Positions 47,050-55,697 of a stretch of DNA of 64,000 nucleotides are shown one piece after another. The DNA lies in the NCBI GenBank assembly GCA_001898825.1, contig MKVK01000026.1, positions 27,582 through 91,581 on the forward strand, read 5' to 3'. The notes under the pieces were generated by a model, which was not told where the DNA came from, did not search any database, and saw nothing but the letters and a program-made list of their open reading frames with translations. Source of the stretch: Magnetospirillum sp. 64-120 (GTDB taxonomy: Bacteria; Pseudomonadota; Alphaproteobacteria; Rhodospirillales; Magnetospirillaceae). Numbering within the stretch: the first letter of the stretch is position 1; every line of letters begins with the position of its first letter. A program made the translations under genes and the position numbers.

Positions 47050-48042
47050 TCAGGCCCGCAGCACGTAGTCGGTGGGCAGATCCTTGATCTGATCCCAATA
47101 TTCATGACCCCAGGCCACCATCTCGGCCAGGCCTTCGTCCCAGCCGATCATCGGCTCCCAACCCACATCGCGCTTGATCGCCGACGAATCCAGCCAATAG
47201 CGCGAATCCTGGCCCAAGCGGTCACCGGTCATTTCACAAAGCTGCTCGAAGGGCATGCCCAACGCCGCCGCGCTGCGCTCGACCACTTCGCGGATCGAGG
47301 TCGGCTGGGCCGAACCGGCATTGTAGATGGTGCCCAAGGGCGCCTTTTCGGCCACCAGATGGATGGCGCGGCCAAGGTCGCGGGCGTGGATATAGGACTT
47401 CTCGGCCCGGCCACCACCATGCAGCGGCAGCTTGACGCCCTTCAGGCCGCACCACACCGCCTTGGGGATGACCCGGTGCAGCAACTGGCCGGGGCAATAG
47501 GCGTTGGACGGACGGATGATGTTCATGGGGAACTTCATGAAGCGGCTCACCGACATCAGATACATGTCGAAAGCCACCTTCGAGGCGGCATAGGGCGAGC
47601 TGGGCTTGATCGGCTCGTCTTCGGTCACCGGGTGGTCGACCGAGCCGTACATTTCCGAGGTGCCGATCTGGATGAAGCGCTCGAGCCAGTCGCGCTTCAT
47701 CAGTTCCTCGGTCAGCTTGGCCAGGGCCATGCTGTTGGTTTCGAAGAAGCGCCACGAATGCTTCCACGACACGGCGCCTTCACCCTGGGCCGCGTAATTG
47801 ATGATCACCTCGGGCTTCTCGCGGTCGAGCAGTTCGAGCAGCAGATCCAGCTCGTGGGTGATGTGACGGGCGTGGTATTCGTAACCTTCGCGCTTTTCGA
47901 TGCCCAACGAGAAGGCACCGGTGCGCAAGGGATTACGGCCCACGCCGATCACCTTCTTGGGATTGGCGTGGTCGAGCAGGTAAAGAGCAGTGTGAATGCC
48001 GAAACTGCCGCCGCCACCCAGAACGCAGTATGTCTTGCTCAT
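47050..48042 (-). CDS. NAD-dependent sugar dehydratase/epimerase (extended SDR)
   Basis: 330 residues. Glycine-rich motif VLGGGGSFGIHTALYLL at the N-terminus (GxxGxxG variant), catalytic Tyr-x3-Lys in SPYAASKVAFDMYL, Thr/Ser in GTSEMYGSVDHP. The protein resembles the GDP-mannose or dTDP-glucose 4,6-dehydratase branch. It starts with ATGA overlap after the NUDIX gene and lies six bases before the transketolase pair. Likely acts on the nucleotide sugar made by this operon. Confidence 0.83.
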   Translation of the reverse strand: MSKTYCVLGGGGSFGIHTALYLLDHANPKKVIGVGRNPLRTGAFSLGIEKREGYEYHARHITHELDLLLELLDREKPEVIINYAAQGEGAVSWKHSWRFFETNSMALAKLTEELMKRDWLERFIQIGTSEMYGSVDHPVTEDEPIKPSSPYAASKVAFDMYLMSVSRFMKFPMNIIRPSNAYCPGQLLHRVIPKAVWCGLKGVKLPLHGGGRAEKSYIHARDLGRAIHLVAEKAPLGTIYNAGSAQPTSIREVVERSAAALGMPFEQLCEMTGDRLGQDSRYWLDSSAIKRDVGWEPMIGWDEGLAEMVAWGHEYWDQIKDLPTDYVLRA

Positions 48043-48539
48043 TGCTTGTGCTCCGCTCGCGGAAGGTTAGGTGAATATAGTCCAAGCCCGGCGGAATGAT
48101 GCATCCACAGGGCGAAAGAATCGTAAGGGGTGACCTTGCGGTTCAGCAAAAGGTCACCAATCGACACGGCTTCAAGCCCGCTCCCCTCGCCCAGGCGCAT
48201 CTGCGCCACCTCGGCCTCGGTCACGGGAACCTCGTAGAAATCGCGCCACAGCACCGGCATGCCGAGCGGGGCGAAATCAAAATGGAACCGTGAGAAATAG
48301 CGGAGCTGACGAGGCACGAAGCCCAATTCCTCGTTCAATTCCCGGATCAAGGCTTCTTGGGAATCCTCGCCATCCTCGACGCCGCCGCCGAACAACCCCC
48401 AGTGATCGGGATACCAGATGCCCGGTTTGTTGTCACGCAGCTGCATCAGGTAACGCCCATTCTCCAGCACCAACAGCGCGGCGCAGGCGTTCGACGCCTT
48501 CAGCGGCGTCTTTTGGGCGATCAGATGGTGCTCGCTCAT
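48039..48539 (-). CDS. NUDIX hydrolase (GDP-mannose mannosyl hydrolase-like)
   Basis: 166 residues with a full NUDIX box (GGGVEDGEDSQEALIREL then NEELGF, about 51-74). Length and the W/Y-rich strand before the box (GIWYPDHWGLFGG) recall nucleotide-sugar hydrolases. ATG at 48539 overlaps the methyltransferase stop. It could adjust the pool of an activated sugar or remove a wrong product. Substrate not determined by sequence. Confidence 0.82.
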   Translation of the reverse strand: MSEHHLIAQKTPLKASNACAALLVLENGRYLMQLRDNKPGIWYPDHWGLFGGGVEDGEDSQEALIRELNEELGFVPRQLRYFSRFHFDFAPLGMPVLWRDFYEVPVTEAEVAQMRLGEGSGLEAVSIGDLLLNRKVTPYDSFALWMHHSAGLGLYSPNLPRAEHKQ

Positions 48540-49192
48540 TCGATGATGGTCCAGTTCCAATCACCGGTGTAACCGGCCTCGGCGAACACCGCCAGCCAGC
48601 CTTCGGGATAATCGTGGAACTCGGCGGTCAGCACCCAGCTTTCGAAAATTTCCTTTTGCTCGGCGGTCAGGTAGCTGTCCACCACCACGAAGGACGCGCC
48701 CTTGGACACCCGCTCGATCTCGGCCATGGCCTTTACCGCACGGGCGCGCGGGAAATTGTGGATGGTGTTGAGCGACAGCACGCAATCAAAGGCCTTGTCG
48801 GGAAAAGGCAGCTTTTCCGCCGTTCCCAGATGCAGACGCCCGCTGAGTTCTTCGTGGGCATGGGTCAGGGCGTACAGCGAAACGTCCAGGCCGAACACCT
48901 CAAGCCCGGGGCATTCCAACATCAGGTCCTTGACCAGGAAGCCCTTGCCGCAGCCCACGTCCAGCACCCGCATGCCCGGTCGCAGCTGGTAATGGTCGAT
49001 GATGTCGCGCGCCACCGCCCGCCAGCGGCCGTCATAGCGATAGCCGCCATAGCCGTATTCGCGCGGCCCGTCCCAATACATCTCGCCATATTGCTTGGCG
49101 ATAGCAATCACCGCCGGGTCCTTGGCGTCGGCCCGCTTTTCGATATTGCGCTTGGCCTTGGGCAACGAGCGCAGCAGATCGACTTCGGCCAT
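48536..49192 (-). CDS. SAM-dependent methyltransferase
   Basis: 218 residues, class I methyltransferase with motif I VLDVGCGKGFLVKDL (about 75-89), motif II near VFGLDVSLYAL and motif IV DCVLSLNTIHNFP. The N-terminal GGYRYDGRWRAVARD segment is typical of small sugar or lipid methyltransferases. Coupled on both sides by overlapping stops and starts. Substrate unknown; a sugar hydroxyl or carboxyl is likely in this setting. Confidence 0.8.
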   Translation of the reverse strand: MAEVDLLRSLPKAKRNIEKRADAKDPAVIAIAKQYGEMYWDGPREYGYGGYRYDGRWRAVARDIIDHYQLRPGMRVLDVGCGKGFLVKDLMLECPGLEVFGLDVSLYALTHAHEELSGRLHLGTAEKLPFPDKAFDCVLSLNTIHNFPRARAVKAMAEIERVSKGASFVVVDSYLTAEQKEIFESWVLTAEFHDYPEGWLAVFAEAGYTGDWNWTIIE

Positions 49193-50073
49193 CAGCGGAA
49201 CTCCTGACGCTGGGCGGCGGCCATGCCATCCGCCAAGGCGGTGTAGTGGAAATCGGGAAAGGCCGCCAAGGTGGCGGCGGGATCAAAGGCGCGATAGCCG
49301 TTATGGGGCATCGGCCCCTTGCGCTGGCTGCCCTTGACCGAGACGGTCTGGCCGGACAGACGCACCGCCAGATCGGCGATGTCGCGGAAGGAGGTGACGG
49401 TGCCGGTGGCGGCGTTCAGCTCTCCGGTTGAGCGCTGCATCAGGATGCGAAACGCCAAATCAACCACGTCATCGACGAAGACATGGTCACGCCGTTCCTC
49501 GCCCTCGCCGAACAAGACGATCTCTTCGCCGCGATTGGCCTTGCGGCGGAACTGGTTGGGGCCATAGCCGTTATGCGGGTCGCGCCCGCCATAGACCAGG
49601 GTCGGCCGCAAGATGGCCAGCGGCACCGAGATCTCGGCCTTGAACATCAATTCGCGGGCCAGATGCATGGCGCCGTGCAACGAGCTGGGCGCCGCCCAAG
49701 CTTCCTCGCTCATGGGCTCGGCCACGTCGCCATAGATCGCGTCCGAGCTCAGGTTGACCACATGGGCCACCGGCACGCGCCCCAGCGCCGACACCATGGC
49801 GGCGGCCATGGTCATGTTGTCGCGCAGCATCACAGAATTCTTGCACGGTGCCATGGCTGCGGCACAGAACACCGCGTCGCCCTCGGCCAGCACGCCGGCC
49901 AGCCGGTCGGCGGCATCGGCGGCCAACAGGTCCACATCGGCGCGGCGCAGGGCCAGCGTCTTGATACCAGCCTGCGTCAGCCGGTCGACCAGCGCACCGC
50001 CAATGAAGCCGGCGGCACCGATGACCACGACGCGGGTGGGGGCGATGGCGGAAGAGTTGAGATGTTTGAGCAC
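49192..50073 (-). CDS. Extended SDR (epimerase-like) lacking the Tyr-Lys pair
   Basis: 293 residues. Rossmann motif VVIGAAGFIGGALVDRL is intact and SSDAIYG is in the usual place, but the expected YGxxK catalytic stretch reads LHGAMHLAREL (about 130-140), so both the Tyr and the Lys of the active site are replaced by His. It may bind a nucleotide sugar without the usual chemistry or use a different mechanism. GTG at 50073 is preferred because GAGAGG lies four bases upstream; a TTG at 50097 is possible. Confidence 0.75.
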   Translation of the reverse strand: MLKHLNSSAIAPTRVVVIGAAGFIGGALVDRLTQAGIKTLALRRADVDLLAADAADRLAGVLAEGDAVFCAAAMAPCKNSVMLRDNMTMAAAMVSALGRVPVAHVVNLSSDAIYGDVAEPMSEEAWAAPSSLHGAMHLARELMFKAEISVPLAILRPTLVYGGRDPHNGYGPNQFRRKANRGEEIVLFGEGEERRDHVFVDDVVDLAFRILMQRSTGELNAATGTVTSFRDIADLAVRLSGQTVSVKGSQRKGPMPHNGYRAFDPAATLAAFPDFHYTALADGMAAAQRQEFR

Positions 50074-50132
50074 GAGACCTCTCAAGACCAACGGCAAGCC
50101 CGTTCCAGGCCGCCCACAACGGCACCAATCCG

Positions 50133-50163
50133 TCCGGGCGACGCTTTGTCAGCGCCGCCCGGA
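50133..50163 (-). terminator. Hairpin inside the minus operon
   Basis: Nearly perfect 13-bp stem (50133-50145 with 50151-50163, 5-base loop) 12 bases after the stop of the dehydrogenase-like gene and before the next gene of the operon. No T-run follows on the minus strand, so it is more likely an attenuator or processing site than a full terminator. Confidence 0.45.
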
Positions 50164-50174
50164 GGTCATTTCAA

Positions 50175-51455
50175 TCATTGCGGCGATGACGCCGACCGCC
50201 CCAGCACATGCGTGACGAAGCCGGCCTTCGCCGCCCCCTCGCCATCCACCATGCGATAGGGGTCGATGATCACACGACCGTTCATCACCCCGGCCAGTTC
50301 CGCCGGGTCCAACTGGCGGTATTCCGGCCACGGCGTGGCGATAACCAGCACGTCGGCACCGCGAGCGGTCTCCAGGGCCGTCTCGGCGCCGCGGGCCCAC
50401 GGCACCACCGAAGCAGGAACCACCGGATCGTGAACGCAGACCTCGCGGCTTTCCAACTGGCGCAGCAACAGCAAGGACGGCGAGTTCTTGGTGGAGTGGG
50501 TGTTTTCCTTGTAGGCTAGGCCCAGCACCGCGATGCGGGCATCGGGCTTGGCTTTCAGCACCACCTGATCAAGGGTGCGGAACAGCCAGTCCTTGCGCCA
50601 GTGGCTGTTGGCGATCCACGCCTCGACCACGCCGACTTCGGTCTTTTTCACCGCCGCGATGTCCAGCACCGTGTGCAGGTCGCGTTCCAGATTGCCACCG
50701 GAAATGCCCAGGCCGGGAGCCAGATAGGCGAACTGGCCGATGCGCTTGTCCAGCTTGAGCGCCGGGACGATTTCCGACCAATCGGCGCCGATGGCTTCGG
50801 ACACTTCGGCCAGGGTGTTGGCCACCGTCACCGAGGCCACCAGACAGAAATTGATGCTGATCTTGGCCAGTTCGGCGCTTTCGTAACACATGGGCAGAAG
50901 CGGGCAGTCGAAGGCCCGCAGCACCTGCTCGACCTTCGGCGGCAATCCGCGGGCCGGATCGGCCAAGCCGATGATGAAACGCTCGGGATACATGGCCCGC
51001 TCGACGGCGCGGCCGAAAACCAGCGTTTCCACCTGATAAACCAGACGGTCGTGCGGAACCGAGGAGATCGAGCGGGTGAAGCCCGGTGGTACCTGACACA
51101 GCACCACCATGACGGCATGGGGCTGAAGCTTGCTCGCCACCGCGTCGATAAGGGCCAGGATAGGCGTCAGGTCCGACTTGGCGTTGTCGTCGGTGGGCAC
51201 GTCGGCGGCGATATAGACGATATCGCAACGCGCCAGATCGGCGGTGTCGGAAGAAAACGACAGGCGGTCCTGGTTAGCCGCCACCAATTCGTCCAGGCCC
51301 GGCTCGACGATGGGCAGATCGTGCTGCGCCAGCCGCTGGATCAGCGCCGCATCGCAGTCATAGCCCAGCACCGGAAAGCCGCGGGCGGCGGTCGCGGCCG
51401 CCGAATTAATGCCGAGATGGGTCATACCGGCAAATCCGACCACGGGTAAAGTCAT
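50175..51455 (-). CDS. Nucleotide-sugar dehydrogenase family protein lacking the catalytic Cys
   Basis: 426 residues of the UDP-glucose/GDP-mannose dehydrogenase family: N-terminal NAD site (VVGFAGMTHLGINSA), central helix ESAELAKISINFCLV with the conserved Lys and Asn, and C-terminal VLGLAYKENTHSTKNSPSL. The active-site strand, normally GxGGxC(L/F)PKD, reads GLGISGGNLERDL (about residues 258-270): the nucleophilic Cys is Leu. Two-step oxidation to a uronic acid therefore seems unlikely; a single oxidation, epimerisation or reductase role is possible. GGAGG lies before ATG 51455. Confidence 0.82.
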   Translation of the reverse strand: MTLPVVGFAGMTHLGINSAAATAARGFPVLGYDCDAALIQRLAQHDLPIVEPGLDELVAANQDRLSFSSDTADLARCDIVYIAADVPTDDNAKSDLTPILALIDAVASKLQPHAVMVVLCQVPPGFTRSISSVPHDRLVYQVETLVFGRAVERAMYPERFIIGLADPARGLPPKVEQVLRAFDCPLLPMCYESAELAKISINFCLVASVTVANTLAEVSEAIGADWSEIVPALKLDKRIGQFAYLAPGLGISGGNLERDLHTVLDIAAVKKTEVGVVEAWIANSHWRKDWLFRTLDQVVLKAKPDARIAVLGLAYKENTHSTKNSPSLLLLRQLESREVCVHDPVVPASVVPWARGAETALETARGADVLVIATPWPEYRQLDPAELAGVMNGRVIIDPYRMVDGEGAAKAGFVTHVLGRSASSPQ

Positions 51456-52372
51456 CGCATTGCCTCCGTGGAAAGACGACCCAAGGTGCGCTGCAGCCAC
51501 AGGTCATTGGACAGATCGGTGGGTACGCCGTTCTCCACCATCTGCTTGAAATGTGCGTATTCCACCGCCCAGGTCGGATCCTCCTGCACCAAGGTCACCA
51601 TCTCTTCAGGCGGCCGGCCTGAGGGCAGCATCCGGGTGCGCAGGGTGAAGGTGGAAGGCCCCCATTTGCACAGGGATTCGATATGGGCAGTGCCCTTTTC
51701 GGCCAGGATGTCGCAGGTGAAGTGGTTTCGCCACATGCACAGCGTCATTTCCAGCTCGATGCGCGGCCCGGTCTCCTCGGAGCCGATCACCACATGGTCG
51801 GGGGCCAGGTTCTCGAAGCGGTTGCAGGCCAGCAGACGAAAGGAATCCGTCAGATCCCCAAACCAGTAGCGGCAGGTATCAAGCAGATGCGAGCCAAGGT
51901 CGGGCAACACCCCCGCCCCCTGGTCGCGCCACGCGGATTCGCGCACCAGCCGGGCGGTGCCGTTGCCATAGAACATCCGGCAGGAATAGATGCGCCCCAG
52001 CCGCCCCGACGAGATCAGTTCCTTCATGCGCAGGAAATGAGGCTCGAAACGGTGGTTATAGGCGGTGGCGCACACCACATTCTTGGCTCGGGCCACGCGT
52101 TCAAGCTCGATGATGTCCTCGTCGCGGGGCGCCCACAGCGGCTTTTCCACCAGCACATGCTTGCCGTTGGACAAGAAATAGCTGAGCAGCTCGACCTTCG
52201 GCTCGTCGGGAATGCAGGCCAGGACCCCGTCGTAATCGGCCAAAGGCACGTCATAGGCCGATTTGTACTGCGCCTCGGGGTTGACCGGATCCACCGCCGC
52301 GACAAAGTCGGCGCCGGCGAAACGGCGCCGCTTATGGCCTTGGATCCCCAGACCGACGACAATCACGCGCAT
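51452..52372 (-). CDS. Gfo/Idh/MocA family sugar oxidoreductase
   Basis: 306 residues: N-terminal Rossmann fold (VIVVGLGIQGHKRRRF), the family's EKP motif (VLVEKPLW, about 92-99) and the His-containing DLGSHLLDTCRYWFG (about 172-186) of the active site. Members oxidise or reduce nucleotide sugars at C3 or other positions with NAD. ATG at 52372 follows the kinase stop by one base. Directly downstream of the kinase/nucleotidyltransferase, so it may act on the activated sugar. Confidence 0.85.
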   Translation of the reverse strand: MRVIVVGLGIQGHKRRRFAGADFVAAVDPVNPEAQYKSAYDVPLADYDGVLACIPDEPKVELLSYFLSNGKHVLVEKPLWAPRDEDIIELERVARAKNVVCATAYNHRFEPHFLRMKELISSGRLGRIYSCRMFYGNGTARLVRESAWRDQGAGVLPDLGSHLLDTCRYWFGDLTDSFRLLACNRFENLAPDHVVIGSEETGPRIELEMTLCMWRNHFTCDILAEKGTAHIESLCKWGPSTFTLRTRMLPSGRPPEEMVTLVQEDPTWAVEYAHFKQMVENGVPTDLSNDLWLQRTLGRLSTEAMR

Positions 52373-52373
52373 T

Positions 52374-53924
52374 TTAGGCCTCGTAGTTGGCGCGGGCTTC
52401 GACCGCGTCGATCTTGGCCAGGACATCCACCGGGCGGACCGGAATGTTGCCGTTGGCTTCGCATTCCACCGCCGCCGCCATCGAGCCGATGACGGTGGCG
52501 ATGATCTGATCGCCCGAGGTCAGCATGGACAAGGTGGCATAGGCCAGCAAAGCGTCGCCAGAGCCCACGGCGTCCACCACCCGGTCAACGAAGCTGTCGA
52601 CCACGAAGAAGGAATCCAGGGCTTCGTGATCATGCGAACGGCAGGTCAGCACACCACGGTCGCCCAGCTTGAGGATCAGCGTCTTGCACTGCGCCGCCTC
52701 GTACAATTGCGCCGCCAGCGGCCGGATGCCGGAATCCTGGTCGCCCAAGGCGAAGCGGGCCTCGCGCTCGTTGGGGGTGATCAGGTCGAAAGCCTTGAAT
52801 TCGGTGATGTTGCCCCAGCGGCTGGCCACCTGGCTGTCGGCGACCTTGTACATGCCCTCGGGAATGGCCGAGATCAGGCCGGGAATGGTCCGCCGGTTGA
52901 ACAGGCCGTGGCGGAAATCCGAGAATACCACGGCATCCGCCGGGGTGCTGCGGATGGAATCGGCCAGCTTCTTCTGGATATCGTCCGAGATCGAGCGGTT
53001 ATCCAAGGTATCCACCTTGAGCAACCGGTAGCCGCCCGCGACGATGGCATTCTTGTTCACCGTCGGACGGGTGGGGTCGATGACCGCATGGGCCGTCACG
53101 CCACTCTTTTTCAGGCCGCGCAGCACGAAATCCTTGAGCGGATCCTCGCCCAGCACGGTGGACAGCACCACCTCGGCGCCGGCGGCACGCAGATGCTCGG
53201 CCACCACGGCGGCACCGCCGATGAAATCCTGGCGTTCCTGGAACAACACCGACATGGTCGGCGTCTTGGTCTGGCCGCCGATCATGGCGCATTGGGTGAA
53301 GCTGTCGACGATGGTATCGCCCACCACATGGACTCGCTTGCCGACAAAGCTGTTCACGGTCTCACGCAGGGAATCGAAGGTCAGTCCCGACGCACTCATC
53401 AGCGCCAGCAGCTTTTCGACCTGCAGATTCGGCGGTTCCATCTCGATCAGCCGAGACGAGGAATAGACGATGTCGCCGGGGGTGAAGATCACCTCGCCGC
53501 CATAGGCCGACACCACGTCCACTTCTTCCTGGGTCTTGGAAGGCAATCCGCCGACGGTGTATTCATAGCCCTTGGCGAAATAGTCGGGCTGCAGCGCTTC
53601 CAGATTCTTCAACGGCTTGTCATTGGGGTCGATCAACACGTAATCGACGACCTCGAACGCCGCCAGGTTCAGCGCCCGCAGGTCCTGGGGCACGTGGGGG
53701 CGATGATGTCCCTTGGTGATGTAGCGGTCGGCGGTCAGGCTGGCCACCAGGATGTCCGCCTTGCTCTTGGCATAGATCAGGTGGCGCAGGTGACCGGGAT
53801 GGACGACGTCAAAGACGCCATGGCACATGATGACCTTGTCGGCGCGGGGGCGGGGGCCAAGAATCTCGGCCAGTTCCGCGACCGTCTTGATCTTATGTTT
53901 GTATTTATCGGCCAAAGAGATCAT
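52374..53924 (-). CDS. Bifunctional nucleotidyltransferase-PfkB kinase, HldE-like with inverted domain order
   Basis: 516 residues. The N-terminal domain has the cytidylyltransferase signature HGVFDVVHPGHLRHL (about 34-48) and SSSRLIE (about 154); the C-terminal domain (about 195-515) is a PfkB/ribokinase-type kinase with DAVGSGDALLAYA holding the catalytic Asp. HldE of enterobacteria has the same two activities (heptose 7-phosphate kinase, heptose 1-phosphate adenylyltransferase) in the opposite order. Next to GmhA- and GmhB-like genes this should make a nucleotide heptose; the nucleotide could be ADP or another. Start ATG 53924 or GTG 53927 with GAGG upstream. Confidence 0.85.
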   Translation of the reverse strand: MISLADKYKHKIKTVAELAEILGPRPRADKVIMCHGVFDVVHPGHLRHLIYAKSKADILVASLTADRYITKGHHRPHVPQDLRALNLAAFEVVDYVLIDPNDKPLKNLEALQPDYFAKGYEYTVGGLPSKTQEEVDVVSAYGGEVIFTPGDIVYSSSRLIEMEPPNLQVEKLLALMSASGLTFDSLRETVNSFVGKRVHVVGDTIVDSFTQCAMIGGQTKTPTMSVLFQERQDFIGGAAVVAEHLRAAGAEVVLSTVLGEDPLKDFVLRGLKKSGVTAHAVIDPTRPTVNKNAIVAGGYRLLKVDTLDNRSISDDIQKKLADSIRSTPADAVVFSDFRHGLFNRRTIPGLISAIPEGMYKVADSQVASRWGNITEFKAFDLITPNEREARFALGDQDSGIRPLAAQLYEAAQCKTLILKLGDRGVLTCRSHDHEALDSFFVVDSFVDRVVDAVGSGDALLAYATLSMLTSGDQIIATVIGSMAAAVECEANGNIPVRPVDVLAKIDAVEARANYEA

Positions 53925-53937
53925 CACGCCCTACCTC

Positions 53938-54966
53938 TTACTTGTCGCCCAAAAACTTGAACCAGATCTCCGATGCCTTGGCGATAGACACGGGATCCCA
54001 CAACGGCGCCTCGCTCCAATAGTCGATATTGTCGAGAATACGCTGCACCCCTTCCTCGAAGGACACCGTCGGCGCCCACCCCAGATCGGCGGTGATGCTG
54101 CTGATATCCGCCCAGGTGCAATCCGGCTCACCCGGACGCTTGGGGATATAGGTCACCTCTCCGCCCAGCAATTCGGTCAGACGATTGACCGATTGGGGCT
54201 TGCCGGCGCCCAGATTCCAGATCCGGCCGGTCAGCGGGGTCTGCGCCGCCGCGAAGAAGGCACGGGCGACGTCGGTGACATAAAGGAAGTCGCGGGTCTG
54301 AGACCCGTCGCCGATCACGGTGAACGGCGTGCCGGCCAGCTTCTGGCGCAGGAACACGCCGAACACGGCACCATAAGCCCCCGACGTGCGCGACCGCGTG
54401 CCATAGGCGTTGAAAATGCGGATGGCGTTGACCGGCAGGCCATAGACCTTGCCCCAATGGAAGCAAGCCTGCTCGCCCTGGTACTTGCTCAGGGCATAGG
54501 GATGCTCGGGACCGATGGGATGATCCTCGCGGGTGGGGACCGCCGCCAGGCCGTAGCACGACGACGACGCCGCATAGACCAGCTTTTGAACGCCGGCCGC
54601 CTTGGCGCATTCCAGCACCTGCACCGTGCCCATGACATTCGACGCCATGTAGTCCAACGGCCTTTCGATGGACGGCACAATGTCGCCAATTCCGGCGAAA
54701 TGGAAGACGAAACGGGCTCCGGCGAAGGACGGGCAATCGGTCTTCAGGTCGCGGATGTCTGCCTCCAGGAAGCCGACATCGCCCGACTGGGCTTGATGGG
54801 CGATATTGGCCAAACGCCCGCCCACCAAATTGTCGACGACATTCACCCGAAAGCCGTTGGCCACCAGCAGATCGACCATGTGGCTGCCGATGAAACCGGC
54901 ACCGCCGGTGACAACGGCAAGTGGCTTGCCGTTGTCGGCAGCCAGCTCACGAACCTGCGCGCTCAT
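53938..54966 (-). CDS. NAD-dependent sugar epimerase (UDP-glucose 4-epimerase-like)
   Basis: 342 residues, extended SDR with VVTGGAGFIGSHMVDLL near the N-terminus, AASSCYGLA and the catalytic Tyr-x3-Lys in HPYALSKYQGEQ. Similar to epimerases and decarboxylases of nucleotide sugars. ATG at 54966 overlaps the transaldolase stop by one base; GTG at 54969 is an alternative. In a heptose operon it could act like HldD (6-epimerisation), but general sequence features are closer to 4-epimerases. Confidence 0.83.
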   Translation of the reverse strand: MSAQVRELAADNGKPLAVVTGGAGFIGSHMVDLLVANGFRVNVVDNLVGGRLANIAHQAQSGDVGFLEADIRDLKTDCPSFAGARFVFHFAGIGDIVPSIERPLDYMASNVMGTVQVLECAKAAGVQKLVYAASSSCYGLAAVPTREDHPIGPEHPYALSKYQGEQACFHWGKVYGLPVNAIRIFNAYGTRSRTSGAYGAVFGVFLRQKLAGTPFTVIGDGSQTRDFLYVTDVARAFFAAAQTPLTGRIWNLGAGKPQSVNRLTELLGGEVTYIPKRPGEPDCTWADISSITADLGWAPTVSFEEGVQRILDNIDYWSEAPLWDPVSIAKASEIWFKFLGDK

Positions 54967-55697
54967 CACCGGCCCGTCGAGATGGAATAGGCGGCAGCGG
55001 TGGCGTCGCTGTAAAACATCTTGACCGTCTCCAGCGAGAACTCATCCAAATTCTTGCCGACCAAGCCCAGCTTGCCCAGGACGTCCGGGGCAACGGTGAT
55101 GATATGGCAGCCGATAGCGTCGGCCTGGAAGATGTTCAGTAATTCGCGCGGGCTGGCCCACAGCAGCTCGGCCTTGGGCAGACCGGCCAGCAATTCGCGG
55201 CAGCGGGCCATGACCGGCATGGGGTCGATGCCGGTATCGGCGATGCGGCCGGCGAAAACCGAGACGATTGCCGGCGTGGCCGGCGACAGGCATTCGGCGA
55301 CACGCGCCACCTGTTCCTCGGTCATGATGGCGGTGACGTTGAGCACCACGCCCTCTTCGGCCAAGGTGCGCAGGATCGGCCCGGTGAACTCGCCCTTGGT
55401 GTTGGTCACCGGGATCTTGACGTTCACATTGTCGCCCCACGCGGCGATGGCGCGGGCCTGGGCCAGCATGTCGTCCAGGTCGTCCGAGAACACCTCGAAG
55501 GACACCGGGCGGTCGGAGATCTTCTCAAGCACCTGACGGGCAAACGCCTCGTAGTCACTCACCCCGGCTTTGCGCATCAGCGTGGGATTCGTGGTGAAAC
55601 CGCGCACCAATGGATTGGCGTAGAGTTTGAGGATGCTGGTCATATCCGCGCCATCGGCGAAAATCTTGACTCGCAATTCGTTCAACAGCGTGGACAT
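54966..55697 (-). CDS. Transaldolase family protein
   Basis: 243 residues, TIM-barrel transaldolase/fructose 6-phosphate aldolase type: GFTTNPTLMRKAG at the N-terminus and the Schiff-base Lys in NVNVKIPVTN (about 94). Shorter than classical transaldolase B (about 316) and nearer the short class. It overlaps the gmhB-like gene by 16 bases. With the split transketolase it can supply sedoheptulose 7-phosphate, the entry to heptose synthesis, or make another keto-sugar by aldol transfer. Confidence 0.85.
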   Translation of the reverse strand: MSTLLNELRVKIFADGADMTSILKLYANPLVRGFTTNPTLMRKAGVSDYEAFARQVLEKISDRPVSFEVFSDDLDDMLAQARAIAAWGDNVNVKIPVTNTKGEFTGPILRTLAEEGVVLNVTAIMTEEQVARVAECLSPATPAIVSVFAGRIADTGIDPMPVMARCRELLAGLPKAELLWASPRELLNIFQADAIGCHIITVAPDVLGKLGLVGKNLDEFSLETVKMFYSDATAAAYSISTGR

